64,000 bases of DNA from Pseudomonas triclosanedens (GTDB lineage Bacteria; Pseudomonadota; Gammaproteobacteria; Pseudomonadales; Pseudomonadaceae), in NCBI RefSeq assembly GCF_026686735.1, contig NZ_CP113432.1, positions 1,240,001-1,304,000 on the forward strand. The letters are read 5' to 3'. Each line of letters opens with the position of its first letter. Position 1 is the first letter of the stretch. The notes beneath the pieces are model-generated. The model had not been told where the DNA came from and made no database searches. It saw only the letters and a list, made by a program, of their open reading frames with translations. The position numbers and the translations under genes were made by a program. Positions 9,998 through 17,710 of this stretch are shown in pieces.

Positions 9998-10502
9998 ATG
10001 AGCGACAGCGTATTTTCCCGGCGGATCGTACAGAACCTGCTGGACACCGATTTCTACAAGCTGAGCATGATGCAGGCGGTGCTGCATAACTATCCCAACT
10101 CCGAGGTGGAGTGGGAATTCCGCTGCCGCAACGATGAAGACCTGCGTGCCTATCTCGACCCGGTGCGCGAGCAGATCGAGTACCTTTCCGAGCTTTCCTT
10201 CGCACCACAGGAACTGGCCTTCCTGGAGCGCATCCCGTTTTTCAAGCCAGATTTCATCCGCTTCCTCGGCCTGTTCCGCTTCAACCCCTGCTACGTGTAG
10301 ATGGGCGTCGAGAATGGCGAGTTCTACCTGCGCCTGAAGGGTCCCTGGCTGCATGTGATCCTCTTCGAGGTGCCGTTGCTGGCGACCATCAGCGAGGTGC
10401 GCAATCGTCTGGGGGCGTGAGTATCGCGGCCAGTTGGGGATTGCCCTGACGGACTGCATCACAATGGATGCTGTCCCCGCCGATTTCGACCTGTACTTCG
10501 CC
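9998..10502 (+). pseudogene. pncB: nicotinate phosphoribosyltransferase, 5' remnant
   Basis: The reading from ATG 9998 ([21 protein letters not shown]) is the PncB N-terminus. It stops at TAG 10298-10300, where relatives read Gln, then continues in frame ([16 protein letters not shown]...) to SEVRNR near 10410. The sequence then jumps directly, out of frame, to [19 protein letters not shown] and ends at FDLYFA (10502). By family length about 110 residues are missing at the jump. The gene thus carries a nonsense mutation, an internal deletion with frameshift, and interruption by the accessory block. Its 3' remnant lies at 29093-29444. Pseudomonas usually has a second pncB, which would explain tolerance of the loss. 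Confidence 0.93.
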
Positions 10503-11403
10503 AATAGTTACCCTTGTGGAGTCCAATCAATGTGCATGGATAGCCAAATAATTTGAATTTAAGCGAATTTTTTTTGGATTCTTTTTAGGCGTGATTTTTC
10601 GGAAAGTCCTAAAACTTCGCTTGAAGCTGCCACTTATTGGTAATGACCGACTGCGATGGCCTCAATCGGCTGTTGGCTGCCAAGGACTCCTAGAGCGAGA
10701 GGCCCTCTGTGATGAGGCTGCTCAGCCGCGAGTTATTTCGCGGCTCGGAAACCTTCGGATTGGAAAGACCCCAGCTCCTTGGGAAACACTCTTCACATCC
10801 TTGTAAGAGCGATTGCTCCTTACATCTTCTGATAAAAGGCAGTCCAAACGAGGTTGCGCTCATACCTTCGCATGGCACATGGCCTCTATAACCGTTTGAT
10901 CCTGCTATGCTGGCCCCTCTCCATAGCCGCCCTGCCTGGAGGGAGCTCAGGAGGAGTCATGTCAGAAACCGTAGGGATATTCCAAGCCTTGGCGTCTGTG
11001 CGTCAAGTTTGCCTGTTGTGGCAACTGGCGAGTCGGTCATGCCGAAGGGGCTCGTGAACGTTTATGGCGTGTACGCCGGGATGTCAATGAGCGAACTGGA
11101 AGGCTACGCCATATCTAAATGGGCGGTTGTCTCATGATCTTCAATCGAAGCTTCCTTCGAAGACGGACACTTGACTCCTCTGTCATCGTCAGCGTCCGAC
11201 GGAATGAGCAGCCACATGGAGGGGGCTTCTGCAAGCCTGATACTGAATGCCAGATCGAGGGCATCGGAGCTCCGTCGGATGACGCTTTGGAGTCTTTCAA
11301 TGGACGCAGGCTGCGTGTGTTTAACTAATTGACGGAGGAAGGGGAACAGATCTAGATATGCCGATAGCTTTTTATTTTTATTCATACTCAGCCTCTTGGT
11401 TCG
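10503..11403. other. non-coding or decayed left end of the island
   Basis: No protein in this 0.9 kb is recognisable. A short frame at 10960-11057 has a good AGGAGG before its ATG (MSETVGIFQAL...) but stops after 32 codons; an overlapping frame continues to 11137 and may be its frameshifted tail. A perfect 8-bp hairpin (AGCCGCGA/TCGCGGCT, loop GTTATT) lies at 10724-10745 and an imperfect one at 10802-10824. A 93-codon minus-strand frame (11104-11385) resembles nothing I know. The region looks like decayed insertion debris. Confidence 0.4.
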
Positions 11404-11466
11404 GATTAAAAAACGTAAGGGGGACGCGCCGACAGGCTCGAAAGGTGATTTCGATCGCCCCTTACG
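11404..11466 (-). terminator. rho-independent terminator of the thiolase-CoA transferase operon
   Basis: ACGTAAGGGG (11412-11421) pairs with CCCCTTACGT (11457-11466). Read on the minus strand the stem is followed by TTTTTTAATCC, a terminator T-run. It lies just after the etf remnant stop codon and closes the minus-strand operon. Confidence 0.78.
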
Positions 11467-11479
11467 TAAACTGGTTTAC

Positions 11480-11869
<390 letters not shown>

Positions 11870-11870
11870 G

Positions 11871-13226
11871 TCATGTTCCTGACTGGCTATTGAGGCTCAG
11901 GACAACATCGTCCAATGCTCTTTCAACTGCGGAGGCAATTGAATCAATTTCAGATAACGTCATTGGAGTCGAGAGAACCAGTAGTCCATAGCTAGCGGCT
12001 ACCACTCCCCGGTTCAGCAACCCCTTCACGAAAATGCTGAGGCGTCTCGCAACTTCTGGGGATTGATAACCAGATCGGTAGTCGGTGACGTCGCTTTCGC
12101 TGAAATGCACCTTGATCAGCGACCCCATGCCAACTGCGCGCCCCGGTAAATGACGTGCTGCGAAGGCGTGGTTGATGGCAAGGCGGAGTGCCTCTCCCAT
12201 TTCCGCAAGGTGTTCATACACAGCAGGAGTAAGCTGCTTGAGTGCAGCGATCCCAGCACACATTGATATGGGGTTTGCAGAGAATGTCCCGCCATGGGGG
12301 AGGGCGGGCTTTCCACATCGAGGGTCAAATACAGCCATCACCTCTTCCTTTCCGCCTACAGCACCTATTGGGAAGCCGCCGCCGATAATTTTTCCCAAGG
12401 CGGTCAAGTGAGGCTGCACATTCCAGATTGCCTGGGCGCCGTGGTAGCCGAGGCGGAAGCTGATGACCTCATCGAAGATCAACAGGCTTCCGTTCTTCTC
12501 ACAAAAATCCGCGAGCCCCTGGATGAACGCCTGACTCGCAGGAATCAGGCCTGCCCGGTTAGGAAGAGGATCCACCAAGATGCCAGCGAGCTCTGACGCA
12601 TGCTGACTCAAGATCTGCAACGAGCGCTCTGGGTCATTAAAAGGAATAGTAATGACGTCCGCCAACACCGCCTCTGGGGTTCCCTCGGCATATGGGACTG
12701 ACGTGGGGGCCGTCATCTCGCCCCAGTTCCCGGGAGAAGAGTCCAGGCTGACCTCAGCGTAATCGTACGAACCGTGGTAGGAACCTTCGACCTTCGCGAT
12801 CTTCGGGCGCTTCGTGAAGGCGCGTGCGGCTTTGATTGCCATCATCACGGCCTCGGTTCCAGAGTTTGTGAATCTAACGCGCTCAATTGAGCACACCCGC
12901 GAGCAGATGAGCTCTGCCAGTTCAATCTCTGCTACGGTCGGCATGCCAAAGGCGGTTCCCCTGGCAAGCTGTTCCTGAACTACCCGGTTGATCTCGGGGT
13001 TGGCGTACCCATGAATGTTCGACGTGAAGTTGTTGACGCAATCAATGCGAATATCACCATCGACATCCCACACGTGGCACCCTTCCCCCTTGCTCGCATA
13101 GAGGGGGTAGGGCTTCATGAATACCGTAGTTCGGGTGTTCCCCCCGGGAAGGCTATTGAGCGCGCGCTGATAGAGCTTGGCGGATGCGGAGTCGCTGTTG
13201 GGATAGCTCATCTGGTGCAGCCTCAT
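11871..13226 (-). CDS. class III aminotransferase, beta-amino acid (GSA-AT-like) type
   Basis: A 451-residue PLP enzyme of the glutamate-1-semialdehyde-aminotransferase-like branch. Conserved features are FTNSGTEA (about 119-126), YHG (150-152), FDEV with the pyridine-nitrogen Asp252, and the Schiff-base Lys279 in [21 protein letters not shown] near the N-terminus and [15 protein letters not shown] resemble beta-phenylalanine/beta-amino-acid aminotransferases more than HemL, so conversion of a 3-amino acid to a 3-oxo acid is the favoured reaction; this is inference. Its ATG overlaps the stop of the CoA-transferase beta gene (ATGA), indicating coupled translation with the enzymes that would use a 3-oxo acid. 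Confidence 0.8.
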   Translation of the reverse strand: MRLHQMSYPNSDSASAKLYQRALNSLPGGNTRTTVFMKPYPLYASKGEGCHVWDVDGDIRIDCVNNFTSNIHGYANPEINRVVQEQLARGTAFGMPTVAEIELAELICSRVCSIERVRFTNSGTEAVMMAIKAARAFTKRPKIAKVEGSYHGSYDYAEVSLDSSPGNWGEMTAPTSVPYAEGTPEAVLADVITIPFNDPERSLQILSQHASELAGILVDPLPNRAGLIPASQAFIQGLADFCEKNGSLLIFDEVISFRLGYHGAQAIWNVQPHLTALGKIIGGGFPIGAVGGKEEVMAVFDPRCGKPALPHGGTFSANPISMCAGIAALKQLTPAVYEHLAEMGEALRLAINHAFAARHLPGRAVGMGSLIKVHFSESDVTDYRSGYQSPEVARRLSIFVKGLLNRGVVAASYGLLVLSTPMTLSEIDSIASAVERALDDVVLSLNSQSGT

Positions 13227-13867
13227 TGACCCAGCAGATTGATAGGAAAGCCAACGAGCTCTTCGAGTTGTTTTACGGAAACGCCCTCTACCAGATCGCG
13301 TGCTGACACCATCCCATCGGAAAGCTCAAAGGTAGCCACATCCGTATACACCCTGGACACGCACTTCATCGCGGTGAGAGGGTAAGTGCACTGCAGCACC
13401 AGCTTGCTCTCCCCGGATTTTGTGAGGAGCTCCATCATCACGAACACATTCTTTGCGCCAAGAGCTAAGTCCATCGCCCCACCGACAGCAGGAATCGCAT
13501 CCGCAGCGCCGGTATGCCAATTTGCCAAGTCGCCTTGGGTGGATACCTGGAATGCTCCTAGTACACAGACGTCTAGATGCCCACCTCTCATCATTCCGAA
13601 TGAGTCTGCGTGGTGGAAGAATGACCCACCCTCAAGCAAAGTGACTGGCTGCTTGCCGGCGTTAATCAGGTCACCGTCAACTTCCTCAGGGGCTGGAGCC
13701 TTACCCATACCGAGAATTCCATTCTCGCTGTGCAGAATGACTTCACGATCAGCCGGCAGATGGTTGGCGACCAAGGTGGGGAGGCCAATTCCCAAGTTGA
13801 CGTAAGCCCCTTCAGGAATATCCGCTGCAACACGAGCCGCAATCTGGTCTCGACTGAGCTTATTCAT
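13223..13867 (-). CDS. 3-oxoacid CoA-transferase subunit B (PcaJ-like)
   Basis: A 214-residue class I CoA-transferase beta subunit. Catalytic Glu48 lies in the SENG motif (LHSENGILGMG), and GAFQVS, ANWHTG and IPAVGGAMDLA follow PcaJ closely. With subunit A it would transfer CoA from succinyl-CoA to a 3-oxo acid. The ATG at 13867 overlaps the end of the A-subunit gene; the upstream in-frame codon at 13888 would extend into that gene and is less likely. No aromatic-ring cleavage genes are nearby, so the substrate need not be 3-oxoadipate from protocatechuate. Confidence 0.88.
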   Translation of the reverse strand: MNKLSRDQIAARVAADIPEGAYVNLGIGLPTLVANHLPADREVILHSENGILGMGKAPAPEEVDGDLINAGKQPVTLLEGGSFFHHADSFGMMRGGHLDVCVLGAFQVSTQGDLANWHTGAADAIPAVGGAMDLALGAKNVFVMMELLTKSGESKLVLQCTYPLTAMKCVSRVYTDVATFELSDGMVSARDLVEGVSVKQLEELVGFPINLLGQ

Positions 13868-14538
13868 TTGACGTCCTCCCCGGTACACACGACGTGCTTA
13901 ACAAAAATTCCAGGCGTCACGATTGCCTCAGGATCAAGCTCGCCAAGCTGCACCAGCTCTCTTACCTGAACGATGGTTGTTGTAGCGGCGGTTGCCATGA
14001 TTGGATTGAAATTCCGGGCGGCCTTTCGATACGTCAGATTTCCCCAGCGGTCTGCGCGATCCGCTCGGATCAGTGCGTAGTCCGCCTTGATGGGATACTG
14101 GATCAAGTAGTTGCGGCCATCGATCTCACGAGATTCGACTCCCTCTGCCAATGGAGAGCCATATCCAGTTGGGGAGAAAAAAGCACCGATGCCTGCGCCA
14201 GCAGCCCTGATTCGCTCCGCCAGGTTGCCTTGGGGGACTAGCTCAAGTTCGATTTCACCTTTTCTATAAAGGTCATCGAAAACATATGAATCCGCTTGGC
14301 GCGGAAACGAGCAGATGATTTTGCGCACGCGCTTCATCTTGAGTAGCGCAGCGAGGCCGGTGTCGCCATTGCCAGCATTGTTGTTGATGATGGTGAGGTC
14401 TTTGGCGCCATGTGCAATCAGGGCGTCAATCAGCTCAGTGGGCTGGCCTGAGGGGCCAAATCCACCAATCATGACCCTTGAGCCATCTGTGATCTGGGCG
14501 ATAGCTTCTTCGACGCTTGAGCAGAATTTATTGATCAT
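13864..14538 (-). CDS. 3-oxoacid CoA-transferase subunit A (PcaI-like)
   Basis: A 224-residue alpha subunit containing the CoA-transferase family I signature (VMIGGFGPSGQPTELIDAL) and the PcaI-like blocks NNAGNGDTGLAALL, CSFPRQADSYVFD, QGNLAERIRAAGAGIGAF and KADYALIRADRADRWGNL. It pairs with the overlapping B-subunit gene. It lies 9 bases after the thiolase stop, in one operon. Confidence 0.88.
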   Translation of the reverse strand: MINKFCSSVEEAIAQITDGSRVMIGGFGPSGQPTELIDALIAHGAKDLTIINNNAGNGDTGLAALLKMKRVRKIICSFPRQADSYVFDDLYRKGEIELELVPQGNLAERIRAAGAGIGAFFSPTGYGSPLAEGVESREIDGRNYLIQYPIKADYALIRADRADRWGNLTYRKAARNFNPIMATAATTTIVQVRELVQLGELDPEAIVTPGIFVKHVVCTGEDVK

Positions 14539-14547
14539 GATGTCCTC

Positions 14548-15747
14548 TCACACCCGTTCGATCGCAATAGCAATGCCCTGGCCCACTCCCACGCACATCG
14601 TGCAGAGGGCTAGACGACCTCCGGTACGCTTCAAGGTGTGTGCAGCGGAGCCAACGAGACGCGCCCCGCTCATCCCTAACGGGTGGCCGAGGGCAATTGC
14701 CCCTCCGTTCGGATTCACACGGCGATCATCGTCCGAAAGCGAAAGGCCTCGCAGAACTGCAAGAGCCTGAGCCGCAAAGGCCTCATTCAGCTCAATAAGG
14801 TCGAAGTCATCCATCGTGAGACGAAGCTGCTTCAGGAGTTTTTGAGTCGCAGGAATCGGGCCGATGCCCATCACGGATGGCTCAACACCTGCAGTTGCCA
14901 TGCCCAGGATTCGAGCAAAAGGAGATACGCCCAACTCACTGAGGCCTGCCTCAGACGCGAGTAGCAAACTGGCTGCTCCGTCATTGACACCTGACGCGTT
15001 GCCTGCGGTGATGCTGCCATCCGAACTCACGATCGATGGAAGAGAACTGAGCTGACTCAAGGTCGTTGCACGAGGGTGTTCGTCCTTATCAATGACGATG
15101 CTCGGGCCTCGCCGCTGCGCGATTTCAACCGGAACAATTTCTGCGTCGAACGCCCCATCGCGCTGTGCGGCTGCAGCTTTGCTTTGGCTAGCTAAAGCAA
15201 AGGCATCCTGATCTTCACGTGAAATCTTGTAGTGCCTGGCAACGTTCTCCGCAGTTTCAGGCATCGAGTCCACACCGAAGCGACGCCGGAGCTCCGGATT
15301 GATGAAACGCCAACCGATCGTGGTGTCATAGATCTCCATGCTACGGCTGAACGCCTGATCCGCTTTGGGGATTACGAACGGAGCGCGGCTCATGCTCTCC
15401 ACTCCGCCGGCAATAACGATCTTTGCTTCTCCGGCGTGCAAGGTGCGTGCGGTGTAGCCAACCGCATCCATCCCTGAGCCACACAGACGATTGAGCGTCA
15501 CAGCCGCAACGCTTTGGGGCAAACCTGAAAGCAAGGCAGCCATGCGTGCAACGTTTCGACTGTCCTCTCCTACCTGGTTGGCACACCCCAGGACGACCTC
15601 ATCAACCAGTCCTGGTTCTACCTGCGAATTCCGCCTAAGCAGCGCCTTGATTGCCAAAGCTGCGAGGTCGTCTGGGCGTACGGAGGAAAGGGCGCCGCCA
15701 TACCTTCCGATAGGGGTGCGTATCGCATCGCAGATAAAAGCGTCCAT
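14548..15747 (-). CDS. acetyl-CoA acyltransferase (3-oxoadipyl-CoA thiolase-like)
   Basis: A 399-residue type II thiolase. Nucleophilic Cys90 lies in NRLCGSGMDA, with the His in GHPLGMSGA and the proton-donor Cys in CTMCVGVGQG near the C-terminus. The start ICDAIRTPIGR and the TTIGWRFINP segment are PcaF-like, so a 3-oxoadipyl-CoA or closely related 3-oxoacyl-CoA is the likely substrate, giving acetyl-CoA and a shorter acyl-CoA (succinyl-CoA if 3-oxoadipyl-CoA). The ATG at 15747 is preferred over an adjacent TTG. It is the first gene of the minus-strand operon; an IclR-type palindrome lies about 40 bases upstream. Confidence 0.88.
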   Translation of the reverse strand: MDAFICDAIRTPIGRYGGALSSVRPDDLAALAIKALLRRNSQVEPGLVDEVVLGCANQVGEDSRNVARMAALLSGLPQSVAAVTLNRLCGSGMDAVGYTARTLHAGEAKIVIAGGVESMSRAPFVIPKADQAFSRSMEIYDTTIGWRFINPELRRRFGVDSMPETAENVARHYKISREDQDAFALASQSKAAAAQRDGAFDAEIVPVEIAQRRGPSIVIDKDEHPRATTLSQLSSLPSIVSSDGSITAGNASGVNDGAASLLLASEAGLSELGVSPFARILGMATAGVEPSVMGIGPIPATQKLLKQLRLTMDDFDLIELNEAFAAQALAVLRGLSLSDDDRRVNPNGGAIALGHPLGMSGARLVGSAAHTLKRTGGRLALCTMCVGVGQGIAIAIERV

Positions 15748-16126
15748 CAAAGCCTCGCCTGTTCTTGTAAGAATGTTTAAATATCGAACAAATTGTTCGT
15801 ATATAAAACTATTCCTGTTTTTTTATCGGAGTCAATGGCCCGGCCGTCGTTTTTCTGGGGGCGCCTGCTTTGGGGGTACGGCGCAGCATTCGGCTAGAAG
15901 TCCGATAGGAGTGGCGTGCTAGAGCTTTTGTGGAAGGGATTCTCAGCGCCCTTGGGCTAGATGCTGGCGGAAGCGGAACCGTTAGATCTGAACATTATTT
16001 GTACAGCTCGCCTTAGGCTCATTGCGAATTGATCACTGAAAAATTTTTATTGACAGCTTCGAACTATTGGAATCAATGTAATTAAACGGTAAGGCGTACC
16101 GAAAATCGGAATAAGAAGGAGAAAAG
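15748..16126. promoter_or_regulatory. divergent control region between the two island gene sets
   Basis: This 379-base AT-rich region contains no gene. It holds the palindrome CGAACAAATTGTTCG (15785-15799) near the thiolase start. On the aldehyde-dehydrogenase side are a TTGACA (16050-16055), CGAACTATTG just after it, and CCGAAAATCGG nearer the start. AAGAAGGAG precedes the dehydrogenase ATG. It is the obvious place for the island's IclR regulators to act. Confidence 0.6.
15785..15799. promoter_or_regulatory. IclR-type operator palindrome
   Basis: Perfect 7-bp inverted repeat with a one-base centre (CGAACAA-A-TTGTTCG), the size and AT-rich core typical of IclR-family operators. Two iclR-type genes are in the same island. 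Confidence 0.55.
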
Positions 16127-17620
16127 ATGAGCGCTTCGACCAACTGGCGTGAACTCGCCGCAAATCTCAAGTTCCGTTCCCAGATTTTTATCGATGGCCG
16201 TCGAGTCGACGCGAAGTCCGGTCAGACCTTCGCGGCGATCAACCCTGCTACGGGGAAGACCATTGTCGAAGTCGCTGCTGGTGACGTAGCAGATGTCGAC
16301 GCTGCTGTTGCCTCAGCACGTAAGGCTTTCGAGTCGGGCTCTTGGTCTCGCCGAGCTCCCAGTGAACGCAAGAAGGTTCTGCAGCGCTTCTCTGAACTCA
16401 TGCTGCAACATGGTGATGAGATCGCCCTGCTGGACACTCTGAGCATGGGCAAGACCATCAGCGACAGCCGGAATATCGAAGTTCCCGTTTCGGCAAATTG
16501 CATCGCGTGGTATGGGGAAGCAATCGATAAGTTGTATGACGAGGTCGCTCCTACCGGTGGTGATGCCCTTGCGACCATCACGCGCGAACCAATCGGGGTG
16601 GTAGCAGCTGTCGTGCCCTGGAACTTCCCGACGCTCATGACCTGCTGGAAGCTGGGCCCTGCCCTTGCCGCAGGCAACTCGGTCGTTTTGAAGCCTGCTG
16701 AGCAGTCGCCGCTTTCTGCTCTGCTGCTTGCCGAGCTGGCCCTCGAAGCTGGCATTCCGGAAGGTGTATTCAACGTCGTAACTGGATTTGGTGAGACTGC
16801 TGGCCGCGCATTGGGGCTGCACCGTGACGTCGACGCCGTCACCTTCACCGGTTCTACCGAAGTTGGAAAGCTGTTCTTGGGCTATGCCGCGCAGTCCAAC
16901 ATGAAGCGCGTATCTCTTGAGTGCGGTGGGAAGAGCCCGCACATCGTGATGGCCGACTGCCCCGACCTGGACGAAGCAGCAACTGCCGCCACCTTTGGCA
17001 TCTTCTTTAACCAGGGTGAGGTCTGTAACGCAGGTTCTCGTCTCATCGTCGAGAAGAGCATCAAGGATGAATTCCTGGACAGGGTGATTGCGATCAGCAA
17101 GACCCTCCAGCCGGGCGACCCCCTCGATCCCCAAAGCAAGCTGGGCGCAATCGTCAGCAAGTCACAAATGGAACGAGTCCTGGAGTACATCGACATCGGC
17201 CGCAAGGAGGGCGCCAAGGTTGTGCTAGGTGGCAACCAGGTTCGCACGGAAAGCGGTGGCTACTTCGTAGAGCCGACGATCTTCGATGGCGTTCACAACT
17301 CCATGCGTATTGCCCAGGAAGAAATCTTCGGGCCTGCACTCGCAACGCTGACGTTCAATGGTGCAGATGAGGCGCTGAAGATTGCCAACGAAACCATCTA
17401 TGGCCTTGGCGCAGCCGTTTGGTCGAGCAATATCGATACTGCTCTGAACATGTCGCGGGGCCTCAAAGCTGGCGTCGTTTGGGTGAACTGCTTCGACGAA
17501 GGAAACATCACCGTGCCGTTCGGTGGCGTCAAGCAATCAGGCTTTGGTCGCGATAAGTCGCTGCACGCAATTGAAAAGTACACCGACCTCAAGACCACTT
17601 GGATCAAGCTGCGTAAGTAA
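16127..17620 (+). CDS. NAD(P)-dependent aldehyde dehydrogenase (PuuC-like)
   Basis: A 497-residue ALDH-superfamily enzyme. The NAD-binding PWNFPTLM, FTGSTEVGK, general-base Glu265 (LECGGK), catalytic Cys300 (QGEVCNAGSR) and the late EEIFGP motif are all present. Length and motifs fit gamma-aminobutyraldehyde / gamma-glutamyl-aminobutyraldehyde dehydrogenases. It probably oxidises the semialdehyde made by the island's aminotransferases or amine oxidase. It is the first gene of the plus-strand set, opposite the thiolase operon; a possible attenuating hairpin follows it. Confidence 0.9.
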   Translation: MSASTNWRELAANLKFRSQIFIDGRRVDAKSGQTFAAINPATGKTIVEVAAGDVADVDAAVASARKAFESGSWSRRAPSERKKVLQRFSELMLQHGDEIALLDTLSMGKTISDSRNIEVPVSANCIAWYGEAIDKLYDEVAPTGGDALATITREPIGVVAAVVPWNFPTLMTCWKLGPALAAGNSVVLKPAEQSPLSALLLAELALEAGIPEGVFNVVTGFGETAGRALGLHRDVDAVTFTGSTEVGKLFLGYAAQSNMKRVSLECGGKSPHIVMADCPDLDEAATAATFGIFFNQGEVCNAGSRLIVEKSIKDEFLDRVIAISKTLQPGDPLDPQSKLGAIVSKSQMERVLEYIDIGRKEGAKVVLGGNQVRTESGGYFVEPTIFDGVHNSMRIAQEEIFGPALATLTFNGADEALKIANETIYGLGAAVWSSNIDTALNMSRGLKAGVVWVNCFDEGNITVPFGGVKQSGFGRDKSLHAIEKYTDLKTTWIKLRK

Positions 17621-17621
17621 C

Positions 17622-17658
17622 AAAAAGGGGCTGCCGCTCGAATGTGAGGCGGCCCTTT
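17622..17658 (+). terminator. weak hairpin between aldehyde dehydrogenase and TMADH-like gene
   Basis: AAAGGGGC...GCCCTTT imperfect stem with an inner GCCGC/GCGGC-type pairing, directly after the stop codon and without a clean T-run. It could attenuate or partly terminate transcription, or protect mRNA ends. Confidence 0.4.
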
Positions 17659-17710
17659 GCTTCATCACAACAGAACCAAAACAAGATCTAACCTCCCGTG
17701 AGGCTTTGTG

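Noticed and set aside
11104..11385. 93-codon minus-strand frame at the left of the island
   Set aside because: No recognisable domain or convincing Shine-Dalgarno and it lies in apparently decayed DNA. It could be a gene fragment, but I cannot support it.
13223..15747. treating the thiolase and CoA-transferase genes as the strain's canonical pcaF, pcaI and pcaJ
   Set aside because: No pcaGH, pcaBCD or aromatic transporter is near, and the genes are locked to an aminotransferase in a low-GC island, so only family-level names are given.
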